Assembly: GCA_964498785.1 (NCBI GenBank)
Contig: CAZCJL010000066.1
Span: 1-36,020, forward strand
From: Mariaggregatimicrobium sp964498785
GTDB taxonomy: Bacteria; Zhuqueibacterota; Zhuqueibacteria; Thermofontimicrobiales; Thiofontviventaceae
Length of the DNA: 36,020 bases
Direction of reading: 5' to 3'
Shown: piece by piece, positions 8,172-14,963 of the stretch
How positions within the stretch are numbered: position 1 is the first letter of the stretch
Layout: every line of letters begins with the position of its first letter
Made by a program: the position numbers and the translations under genes
Notes under the pieces: model-generated
The model's database searches: none
The model's input: only the letters and a program-made list of their open reading frames with translations
Told to the model about the DNA's origin: nothing

Positions 8172-8338
8172 GGTGGACGCTTCAATATTCTAATCAGGCT
8201 AAAAAATTTATTGAACAGCATGAATTACAAATTTCAATTAGAAACGAATTCAAAAAATTTCTCTCTAAAATGCAGGGAGAAGATGTTAATTTAGACATCA
8301 AGCGATTAATTGATTTTAGAGGAGATATTTATAAGTAA
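8168..8338 (+). pseudogene. Internally deleted RelE/ParE-like toxin
   Basis: 56 codons from the ATG overlapping the antitoxin stop. The protein reads MRWTLQYSNQAKKFIEQHEL...NEFKKFLSKMQGEDVNLDIKRL and then ends IDFRGDIYK. The first part matches the N-terminal helices of RelE-fold toxins, and 'IDFRGD[IV]YK' is their characteristic last strand. The central sheet ('kGkw.GfYRiR.GkiRiif.id' in relatives, roughly 35-40 residues) is missing, apparently by an in-frame deletion, because the tail stays in frame. That segment carries the basic residues used for mRNA binding and cleavage, so the product is predicted inactive. The downstream repeat A begins within its last codons. Confidence 0.65.
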
Positions 8339-8560
8339 AATATTGATATTTTTTAAGCCGACACCTCAATCCCCAACCCCCGCATTTTCCGGTACAAATT
8401 CGCCCNNNNNNNNNNNNNNNNNNNNNNNNNNNNNNNNNNNNNNNNNNNNNNNNNNNNNNNNNNNNNNNNNNNNNNNNNNNNNNNNNNNNNNNNNNNNNNN
8501 NNNNNTTTTTAACTTTCGGTGGGCGTCGTTTCTCTTGCAACTTATTTATTCACGAAGTCT
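8333..8560. repeat. Repeat copy A: response-regulator 3'-end remnant, split by gap
   Basis: From TTTTAAGCCG (8351) to the gap, and from the gap to CACGAAGTCT (8560), copy A is identical to copy B (8830-9012). It carries, on the minus strand, the last codons of an NtrC-type Fis domain ('...GLGIEVSA stop') and, at its right end, the last five codons of the HEPN gene. Its left edge shares AAGTAAAATATTGAT with 8778-8792. Comparing the flanks predicts 73 nt missing where 100 Ns are placed. Confidence 0.8.
8406..8505. other. 100-N assembly gap
   Basis: Exactly 100 Ns, the conventional scaffolding placeholder. It interrupts repeat copy A at the point corresponding to 8885-8957 of copy B, so the break was most likely caused by the repeat itself. 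Confidence 0.97.
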
Positions 8561-8777
8561 CTTTTGTAACCGTTTACAGGGTAAATCGATAGAAACCGCT
8601 GAAGCGGTTAAATGGAGCGTGTTAAGATACATATTACACCACAATAAATTGTGGTGCTGGTTCAACTCCACTTTGAACGAACACAATGATTTATCATGGT
8701 GTTAAGCCATTCATTAAAAATACCTGAAGCCGTTTCAACGGCTTCTAAATGCATCCTGTGATCGGTTATGATATTTA
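8561..8777. repeat. REP/BIME-like cluster of four palindromes
   Basis: Four hairpins lie between the two repeat copies. They are AACCGC/GCGGTT with loop TGAA (8594-8609); CACCACAA/TTGTGGTG with loop TAAA (8637-8656, perfect 8 bp); AACACAATGA/TCATGGTGTT with loop TTTA and one mismatch (8680-8703); and GAAGCCGTT/AACGGCTTC with loop TC (8726-8745, perfect 9 bp). The outer pair share a CCG core and face each other, and the inner pair share a CACCAY-ATGG style. This resembles composite REP elements mobilised by RAYT/IS200-type Y1 transposases, or a non-autonomous IS relic. No transposase is present here. Confidence 0.6.
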
Positions 8778-9012
8778 AAGTAAAATATTGATCTTCTATA
8801 ATTATTCATGATAAATTTTCAAGCTAGAATTTTAAGCCGACACCTCAATCCCCAACCCCCGCATTTTCCGGTACAAATTCGCCCGGTCCATGCCAAGGAT
8901 TTCCGCGGCTTTGGCAACTTTCATATTATTTTCAATGAGGATTTGCCGGATGTATTCTTTTTAACTTTCGGTGGGCGTCGTTTCTCTTGCAACTTATTTA
9001 TTCACGAAGTCT
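8778..9012. repeat. Repeat copy B (duplicate of copy A)
   Basis: Shares AAGTAAAATATTGAT at its left end and the 8830-9012 block with copy A. It differs from A by about 35 extra nt between these parts (near 8793-8829). Copy B runs into the HEPN gene, whose stop codon is at 8998-9000. The A-to-B spacing of about 450-480 nt suggests a tandem duplication that includes the palindrome cluster. Confidence 0.75.
8832..8960 (-). pseudogene. 3' remnant of an NtrC-family regulator (Fis HTH only)
   Basis: 42 codons ending at the TAA at 8832 encode KEYIRQILIENNMKVAKA-AEILGMDRANLYRKMRGLGI-EVSA. The last 38 residues match the intact regulator's C-terminus at 35 positions, and the DNA is about 92% identical over 123 nt. 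Differences are mostly synonymous, so this copy diverged while under selection, probably in a paralogue or a related strain, before being stranded here. An in-frame stop at 8961-8963 and a 2-nt deletion relative to the intact gene end the homology, which fades out around 8990. Confidence 0.8.
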
Positions 9013-9393
9013 ATTTTCTACATATTTTACGACTTCTTCTGCCTGCTGTGTCATTTCTTCCGCTTGCTTTTTTGAAACAAGTGCGTCGTAATCATAATCT
9101 GACTTCTGCCTGATATTAAACGCGTTAATGAAAATTCGATGATATTCTTTAGGTGCTTTATTTTCTTTTGCGTAATATTTTCCAAAATACGATATTACAG
9201 CTTTATGGCTGGAAAATTCTTTCCCTTTTTCAAAAAGGATCAATGCGGATATGGCATGGAAAATAGCATAATATGCACGATTTACCGCACCAAAGTATAA
9301 ATCATTTTCAAGCAATGTGTGCATTTCAAGCAAATTTTCTTTGCTTCGACTAAGAAGTTTAAGAGCATCTTCTTTTAAGCCGCCCTCTGCCAT
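8998..9393 (-). CDS. HEPN-domain protein (UPF0332-like) paired with MNT
   Basis: 131 residues. The HEPN signature is clear: 'NDLYFGAVNRAYYAIFHAISALILFEKGKEFSSHKAVISYFGKYYAKENKAPKEYHRIF' followed by 'NIRQKSDYDYDALVSKKQAEEMTQQAEEVVKYVENRL', a four-helix bundle of the PF05168 type. In many HEPN toxins an R-x(4-6)-H motif gives RNase activity. The corresponding site here is RQKSDYDY with no His, so catalysis by the standard motif is doubtful. Start ATG at 9393 with an AAGG-rich ribosome site; it overlaps the MNT gene by 19 nt, indicating translational coupling. MNT/HEPN pairs are toxin-antitoxin modules in which MNT may nucleotidylate HEPN. Its last codons lie within repeat B. Confidence 0.85.
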   Translation of the reverse strand: MAEGGLKEDALKLLSRSKENLLEMHTLLENDLYFGAVNRAYYAIFHAISALILFEKGKEFSSHKAVISYFGKYYAKENKAPKEYHRIFINAFNIRQKSDYDYDALVSKKQAEEMTQQAEEVVKYVENRLRE

Positions 9394-9716
9394 AACACCT
9401 TTCCTTCAGAACTAATATTCGTTGCTAATAACCTTCCATTTTTTTTCATTGTTTCAAATCTTTCTTTCGAGATCAATAAAATTGAAATAAGGCAATCGTA
9501 TTCCAGTGAATATTTCGCTGCCACTGAGTTCGCTATCTGCCATAACTCATCACTTTCATTTCTGGCGATAATGGCAACATCAATATCCGAATCTTCATTC
9601 CCCCTGCCCTTTGCGGTTGAGCCATACCAGATTATTGAATGAATTTCAGATTGAGTTTTATTCAAAAGGGCAGTTGAAAAATTTAGAACGATATTTTTTA
9701 TGAGTTTATTTTCCAT
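9375..9716 (-). CDS. MNT-type minimal nucleotidyltransferase, antitoxin partner of HEPN
   Basis: 113 residues. The polymerase-beta-fold signature is intact: G32-S33 in WYGSTAKGRG, then D44 and D46 in NEDSDIDVAII, the G-S-x(10)-D-x-D metal and nucleotide site. Length fits minimal nucleotidyltransferases. In MntA-HepT-like systems this protein neutralises the HEPN partner by transferring AMP groups; whether this pair does so is inference, particularly since the usual target Tyr motif (R-x4-H-x-Y) is altered in the HEPN protein. It is the first gene of the pair, 73 nt downstream of the response-regulator stop region in genome order but transcribed the same way, so it could be reached by read-through. 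Confidence 0.85.
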   Translation of the reverse strand: MENKLIKNIVLNFSTALLNKTQSEIHSIIWYGSTAKGRGNEDSDIDVAIIARNESDELWQIANSVAAKYSLEYDCLISILLISKERFETMKKNGRLLATNISSEGKVLWQRAA

Positions 9717-9790
9717 AATCGTTTAGACATCAATTTAGTCCTTTATTTCTATTGAAGATAACAAATTATAGACGAATAGTCAAGAGATTT

Positions 9791-11158
9791 TTAAGCCGAC
9801 ACCTCAATCCCCAATCCCCGCATCTTCCGGTATAAATTCGCCCGGTCCATGCCAAGGACTGCCGCGGCTTTGGCGACTTTCATATTGTTTTCCACAAGGA
9901 TTTGCCGGATGTAGTCCCGTTCAAAGTTTTGGCGGGCTTCGGACAGAGTGGAGGGTGTTTCTTGCTGAGGAGATTTGTGAATGTTTAATGCGTTACTTTT
10001 TTGCAGGAGAATTTCTTTCACGTCTGCCAGGTCGATCTGGCCGCCATCGATGAGCAGCAGCATTCTCTCGACAAAGCTCCGTAACTGGCGGACGTTGCCG
10101 GGCCATGCAAACCCTTTCAGATAATTCATTGCCGCCGGCGTCAATATCGGTTTTACCATGCCGTTTTCTTCAACATATTCATTCATAAAATGATCAATTA
10201 GCAGCGGGATATCACTTTTGCGTTGACGCAGCGGCGGAACGTAAAGCGGAAATCCACTCAGGCGGTAGAACAGGTCTTCACGGAAATCACATTCTTCCAC
10301 CATCTGCGCTAAATCTTTGTTAGATGCCGCAATGACCCGGACATCAGAATGGGTGATTTCGGTGGCGCCAACGCGCTGAATTTCACCGTTTTCCAGAAAG
10401 CGCAGCAATTTAGACTGGGCAGAAAGACTGAGATCACCGATTTCATCGAGAAACAGCGTGCCGCCATCAGCGACTTCAAAGCGACCCTTTTTGGCAACAT
10501 GGGCACTGGTGAACGCGCCTTTCGTGTGTCCGAACAGTTCGCTTTCGATTAAATTTTCCGGGATCGCGGCACAGTTAATTTTAATTAATTGTTTTTCATT
10601 GCGTTTGCTCCCCTGATGAATCGCCTGCGCCACCAGTTCCTTGCCAACGCCATTATCCCCTAAAATCATCACCGGGATTTTCATTGGCGCAATTCTATCA
10701 ATCATTTCAAACAGTTTCATCATCATATCCGACTGACCCACCATCTTGTAACGAGCCAGAGAATGTTTCTTGTATTTATCAAGTTCCTGTTTTAAACGGC
10801 TCAGGGACAGAGCGTTACGGACTGTTACCAAAATCCGGTCGCGTTCCACTGGTTTTTCAAGAAAGTCATACACACCGGCTTTGGTTGCTTCAACAGCTCT
10901 GGTAATCGTGCCGTAAGCAGACAATACGATGATCGGGATATATGACTTTTGCTCCGTCATTTGCCGGGCTGTTTCTATGCCATCACCATCGGGGAGCATC
11001 ATATCCAGTAATGTGGCGTCAATATCGTTATGAGTAAAAAGTTGCAGACCTTTGGCTACGGTATTTGCTTCAATCGTTTTATAACCTTTTCGGGAGAGAA
11101 TACGGGAAAGACTTTGGCAGACGTTTACATCATCATCAACAATTAAAATGGTTTCCAT
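9791..11158 (-). CDS. NtrC-family sigma-54-dependent response regulator
   Basis: 455 residues in three domains. The receiver (1-~120) has the acidic pocket (VDDD), phosphoacceptor D52 in LLDMMLPDGDG, and the conserved Lys in EKPVE. The AAA+ domain (~140-380) has Walker A-like GDNGVGKE, Walker B GGTLFLDEIGDL and arginine-finger region FREDLFYRLSGFPLYVPPLRQR. A Fis-type HTH lies at the C-terminus (VAKAAAVLGMDRANLYRKMRGLGI). The sigma-54 contact loop reads GAFTSA (214-219) rather than GAFTGA. The gene lies 87 nt downstream of the histidine kinase and is presumably its partner, activating sigma-54 promoters; targets are not evident. Its 3' end is partly duplicated at 8832-8960 and in copy A. Confidence 0.95.
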   Translation of the reverse strand: METILIVDDDVNVCQSLSRILSRKGYKTIEANTVAKGLQLFTHNDIDATLLDMMLPDGDGIETARQMTEQKSYIPIIVLSAYGTITRAVEATKAGVYDFLEKPVERDRILVTVRNALSLSRLKQELDKYKKHSLARYKMVGQSDMMMKLFEMIDRIAPMKIPVMILGDNGVGKELVAQAIHQGSKRNEKQLIKINCAAIPENLIESELFGHTKGAFTSAHVAKKGRFEVADGGTLFLDEIGDLSLSAQSKLLRFLENGEIQRVGATEITHSDVRVIAASNKDLAQMVEECDFREDLFYRLSGFPLYVPPLRQRKSDIPLLIDHFMNEYVEENGMVKPILTPAAMNYLKGFAWPGNVRQLRSFVERMLLLIDGGQIDLADVKEILLQKSNALNIHKSPQQETPSTLSEARQNFERDYIRQILVENNMKVAKAAAVLGMDRANLYRKMRGLGIEVSA

Positions 11159-11245
11159 AAAATATCCGGTTTATTCGATTACAGGTTTTATCAAAAATGC
11201 TTTAGCAATCCCCGTGCCATTGAATGGCGCTTTCGTCGTATCTTA

Positions 11246-13723
11246 TTACAATTCTCGCCGCTCCGTGACCGGAAATCTCAGCGTCACAGTTGTCCCTTTG
11301 CCTTCTTCAGAGTATATAATGACATCCCCTCCGTGATCTGCCATAATTTTTTTCACGATACTCAGTCCCAGTCCGGTTCCCCCTTTTTTCAATGTAAAAT
11401 AGGGATCAAATATTTTTGAGAGAAATTCAGCCGGGATTCCATTTCCCGTGTCCCGAAATTCAATTTCCACGAATTTTTTCGCCTTTCTATGTGAATCCGA
11501 TTCCGGGAATAATTCCACAAGCCGGGTTGAAATGATCAGGCGACCTTTGCCGTTCATGGCTTCGATGGCATTATTCACGATACTTTCGACGACAAATGCA
11601 AATTGCTCTGTATCAACATTGATCCGGGGCAACCCGTCTTTCAAGTCGCGCTGCACAGAAATTCCGGCTGGAATAATCGTACAGAAATTTGATAGCAGTT
11701 CATTGATCTTATCTTTGATATCAATTTGTTGTAATTTTGACTTCTCAAATTCCACAAATCGCATGAATCCGTCGCTCATTTTTTTCAAACGAGCTGTTTC
11801 ATCAATAATTGCCTGCAACGATGCCTCACTTTCCGCATCCCGAATACCATATTTTTCATCGAGCAGGTCTCGTAATTCTTCTGCCTCTAATTTCACGGTG
11901 GTCAGCGGATTTTTGATGCCATGCGCCAGCCGCTGGGCAACCGGCGCCCAGGCTTTTACCTGTCGCAGATGCTCCTGTTCACTCAAATCATTGAAAATAA
12001 TCACAAAAGATTTCATAATCGGAATGTAATTGCTAACGAAGCGATACGTTTTGTCGTCTTTATACTGAAATGTCACTTCATTCTCTTTTTGTTCTACAAT
12101 CAGCCGCAGCGCGGTAATGACCTGCTGCTCGTCGCTCAGTACGATAAAATGCTTGCGGGCAACATGTCGCATATCCTGCTGACTGAAAACATTCCAGTCC
12201 GATCCTGTTTTTAATATCTTTCCTTTTTTATTTAATATCAATGTCCGGTCTATCAGTCCGGCGCTTTCTAAAAACGAATAAAGAATTTTCTTCGCCTGGC
12301 TGCCCCAGAAGAAATCTCTGAATATAATAAGAAACAAAGCAATGGTCAGGATGATTAGCAACCAGATCATTACATCGATATTTTTACTGGCGATTCTCTG
12401 AACCGGGGGAATTTTCGTCAGCTCCAGTAACTCATATTCAGTATGCTGAGGATCAATATAGTTAGTTAAAAAAATATGGGATTTGGAATGCGTCTTTAAT
12501 AAATATATCAGTGAAGAATATTTCAGTGAAAGGGATTTCAACAATTTCAATTCATGGTTCAGAATAAGCAATCGGTTATCTGCGGTGACGCAAATCACCT
12601 CCGGGATTTTATTACCATCGAGATCGCCGATTCCGGCAACAGTTATCGCTCCGCCATAAGAAACAGATGTGTAAATCTCCTTCAACTCGCCGTTAAAGAT
12701 TCGGACTTTTCCATCTAAGTTTCCGATAACGAGTTCGTCCCTGCCATCATTGTTGAAATCGGCGCAGCTATTGAATTTTGCAGCCTGCAACGACGTGAAC
12801 TGTTTTCCGGCACGCACTTCATCTATATATTTACCGCTGCGACCATCGAAAACTATCAACGGCGCCTGCGACTTGCGTTCCGGATTCGTACCATAACTAT
12901 ACACGCATACTTCTTTACAACCATCGCCGTCCAGATCGGCGACAATCGGATTTGCACCGGTATAATAGGGACCAATGCGTTTGTGCCATTTTAATTTACT
13001 ATCGGAGTTGAGTACGAACATGTAAGCCGTCGTATCCTTGTAACCATTATATTCCACCGCGTTTGCCGGTGCATAGCTTCCGGTGATGATCTCATCAATG
13101 CTGTCACCATCAATGTCAGTGATTTGGGTATTAAATACCTGCGGACCGAACAGAAATTCCCACACCACCTGCCCGGTTTCAGGAATCACTGCCCGCAAGC
13201 CGCGTTTTCCTCTGTCATACGATGTATTTAATGCCATCAGCAACAATCTGTCGCTCTTCTTCGAGCGAAAATATCCAATGGGAAACATCACATGATGCAG
13301 TTTTCCATCTTTATTTCGATCTGTGCCTGTAAAAATTGTGTAGTCAGTAATTTTCTTTTCATTGTGTGCAATCGTCAGCAGGCGGTAAACAGATGAATCC
13401 GGTGTATAATGATGCTGCAACAGACAAATCGAATCCATCCGACCTGTCGTCAATGCAAAGTAACCATAATCTTTATCCAAAGGCAAACCATTGCTAAATA
13501 CGATCATTTCATTCATCGCATTAGCAATATTTACCTGACCTTTAAAGAAAAACACGACATCATCGCTGCCGTTCTCATCGATATCCGCAAGCTGAATATT
13601 TTGAGGCCTGACATCTTTCCAGCGGGTGATGATTTTGTAAGTTTCATCTGCGCTTGAGGCAAATATCTGACATGTCGCTAAAAGAATAAAGAGGCAGGAT
13701 TGGAAAAATTTAATTCTGTGCAT
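11246..13723 (-). CDS. Histidine kinase with extracytoplasmic FG-GAP/VCBS beta-propeller
   Basis: 825 residues. Signal peptide (MHRIKFFQSCLFILLATCQIFA). Residues ~30-440 form an integrin-like propeller with at least five Ca-binding style loops: DIDENGSDD, DIDGDSIDE, DLDGDGCKE, DFNNDGRDE and DLDGNKIPE. A membrane helix (~452-470, MIWLLIILTIALFLIIFRDFF) follows, then a PAS-like segment (LILNKKGKILKTGSDWNV...), then an HisKA domain with H601 in LAHGIKNPLTTVKLEAEEL. The ATPase domain has N box VNNAIEAM, G1 DTGNGIP, F box FDPYFTLKKGGTGLGLSIV. The kinase core resembles NtrB/NtrY types. The ATG has AGGA 8 nt upstream. The downstream NtrC-type regulator is its likely partner. The ligand, perhaps a glycan, protein or calcium-dependent surface state, is unknown. 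Confidence 0.93.
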   Translation of the reverse strand: MHRIKFFQSCLFILLATCQIFASSADETYKIITRWKDVRPQNIQLADIDENGSDDVVFFFKGQVNIANAMNEMIVFSNGLPLDKDYGYFALTTGRMDSICLLQHHYTPDSSVYRLLTIAHNEKKITDYTIFTGTDRNKDGKLHHVMFPIGYFRSKKSDRLLLMALNTSYDRGKRGLRAVIPETGQVVWEFLFGPQVFNTQITDIDGDSIDEIITGSYAPANAVEYNGYKDTTAYMFVLNSDSKLKWHKRIGPYYTGANPIVADLDGDGCKEVCVYSYGTNPERKSQAPLIVFDGRSGKYIDEVRAGKQFTSLQAAKFNSCADFNNDGRDELVIGNLDGKVRIFNGELKEIYTSVSYGGAITVAGIGDLDGNKIPEVICVTADNRLLILNHELKLLKSLSLKYSSLIYLLKTHSKSHIFLTNYIDPQHTEYELLELTKIPPVQRIASKNIDVMIWLLIILTIALFLIIFRDFFWGSQAKKILYSFLESAGLIDRTLILNKKGKILKTGSDWNVFSQQDMRHVARKHFIVLSDEQQVITALRLIVEQKENEVTFQYKDDKTYRFVSNYIPIMKSFVIIFNDLSEQEHLRQVKAWAPVAQRLAHGIKNPLTTVKLEAEELRDLLDEKYGIRDAESEASLQAIIDETARLKKMSDGFMRFVEFEKSKLQQIDIKDKINELLSNFCTIIPAGISVQRDLKDGLPRINVDTEQFAFVVESIVNNAIEAMNGKGRLIISTRLVELFPESDSHRKAKKFVEIEFRDTGNGIPAEFLSKIFDPYFTLKKGGTGLGLSIVKKIMADHGGDVIIYSEEGKGTTVTLRFPVTERREL

Positions 13724-13896
13724 TTAATTTTTCCTGATTTAATTGAAGGCCACCAGTGTAATTTTATCATACGTATAAGATATTAAGATAATAATTTTCT
13801 GTAAAAAATCAAGCCATTTTTTTGAATCCGCATAATACTGTTCTTAAATCGTAATAAAAGAAATCTAATAACCGCAATGCAAAAATATAATTTTAA

Positions 13897-13925
13897 TTGA
13901 TTCTCTAAAAAAAAATATGTATGTT
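13897..13925 (+). promoter_or_regulatory. Possible sigma-70-type promoter
   Basis: TTGATT and TATGTT are separated by 17 nt, about 34 nt upstream of the 13959 start codon, in the divergent region between the histidine kinase and the small membrane protein. The A-rich spacer and AT-rich surroundings fit, but similar matches arise by chance in sequence this AT-rich. Confidence 0.25.
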
Positions 13926-13958
13926 ATTATATAATAAATCATATAAGGACATTTCCCC

Positions 13959-14177
13959 ATGACCGGAAAACGCTTTTCTGCGCATTTCACATGGCTGTAT
14001 TTTATTCTTGGCGTCTTTTGTCTTATCACGGCTGGCGTGTTTATGGAACGGGCTGCGTTGATACCGATTGTTCCGTCATTCTTTTTGCGCGGTTTACTAT
14101 ACAGTTTACTTGGTATTTTTTTATTGCTGATGTTCGGGAGCAGTCGAAAAAATTCAGGGATTGATGAAAGTTATTGA
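13959..14177 (+). CDS. Small two-helix membrane protein
   Basis: 72 residues with two membrane helices (WLYFILGVFCLITAGVFM and FFLRGLLYSLLGIFLLLMF) and a short polar tail. AAGGA lies 9 nt before the ATG. No family recognised. It precedes the metallophosphoesterase by 39 nt on the same strand, so the two may share a transcript. Nothing in the sequence indicates its role. Confidence 0.6.
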   Translation: MTGKRFSAHFTWLYFILGVFCLITAGVFMERAALIPIVPSFFLRGLLYSLLGIFLLLMFGSSRKNSGIDESY

Positions 14178-14216
14178 AAACCAAATCTTAGCACAAAATT
14201 TAAAGAAGATTATAAA

Positions 14217-14963
14217 ATGAAGCTACACATTTTAAGTGATTTACACAACGAATTCCAGCCATATCGCCCATCAAATGTCGACGCAGACATTGTGGTTCTG
14301 GCCGGAGATATTAACCTCGGACTACGCGGCATCGATTGGATTGATAAATATTTTTCAGAGAAACCTGTTATCTACATTTGCGGCAACCATGAATATTATC
14401 GCCACTCCATGCCGAAACTGACTGAACAATTAAGAGAAGCTACCGCAGGCAGCCATATTCATTTTCTTGAAAATAATATCTTTGAATATGAAGATGTCAT
14501 ATTTCTTGGTTGCACGCTCTGGACCGATTTTGAGTTGTTTGGAAATCACCGGATCGCTCAATACGAAGCTGCCAAAAACATGAACGATTATCGATTGATC
14601 AGAGTGGCGCCCAAATATCGCAAACTGAGACCTTCGGATACTTCTATCTTACACTTTCAATCAATTCAGTTTTTAAAAGAAAATCTGGAAAAATATAGTG
14701 ATCGAAAGATTGTGGTGGTTACCCATCATGCTCCCGGCATGAAATCTGTACCCGAGTTTTTTAAATCGGAGATAATTTCAGCAGCATACACTTCAAATCT
14801 GGAAGCACTAATCGAGGAACATAATATCTCTCTGTGGATTCATGGCCATCTGCATGATTCCAGTGATTATTACATTAAGAATACACGTATTTTAAGCAAT
14901 CCGGCTGGTTATCCGGATATGCGGAATCAGGATTTTATCCCCGATCTGGTGATCGAAATTTAA
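14217..14963 (+). CDS. Calcineurin-like metallophosphoesterase
   Basis: 248 residues with the full set of metallophosphoesterase motifs: D8-x-H10 in LSDLHNEF, GD31 in VVLAGDIN, G-N57-H58-E in CGNHEYY, the paired His in VVVTHHAPG, and GHLH in WIHGHLHDSSDY. These residues bind the two catalytic metals. No signal peptide, so the enzyme is cytoplasmic. The family hydrolyses phosphomonoesters or diesters; the substrate cannot be read from sequence. Its 3' end overlaps the convergent symporter gene by 29 nt, so the two transcripts are antisense to each other at their ends. Confidence 0.92.
   Translation: MKLHILSDLHNEFQPYRPSNVDADIVVLAGDINLGLRGIDWIDKYFSEKPVIYICGNHEYYRHSMPKLTEQLREATAGSHIHFLENNIFEYEDVIFLGCTLWTDFELFGNHRIAQYEAAKNMNDYRLIRVAPKYRKLRPSDTSILHFQSIQFLKENLEKYSDRKIVVVTHHAPGMKSVPEFFKSEIISAAYTSNLEALIEEHNISLWIHGHLHDSSDYYIKNTRILSNPAGYPDMRNQDFIPDLVIEI

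Noticed and set aside
8310..8705. Plus-strand reading frame running through the N gap
   Set aside because: It depends on unknown bases, and its right half is repeat and palindrome sequence; the minus-strand regulator remnant explains the coding-like signal.
8561..8777. Reading the palindrome cluster as a CRISPR array
   Set aside because: The units are different hairpins without constant spacers or a repeated direct repeat.
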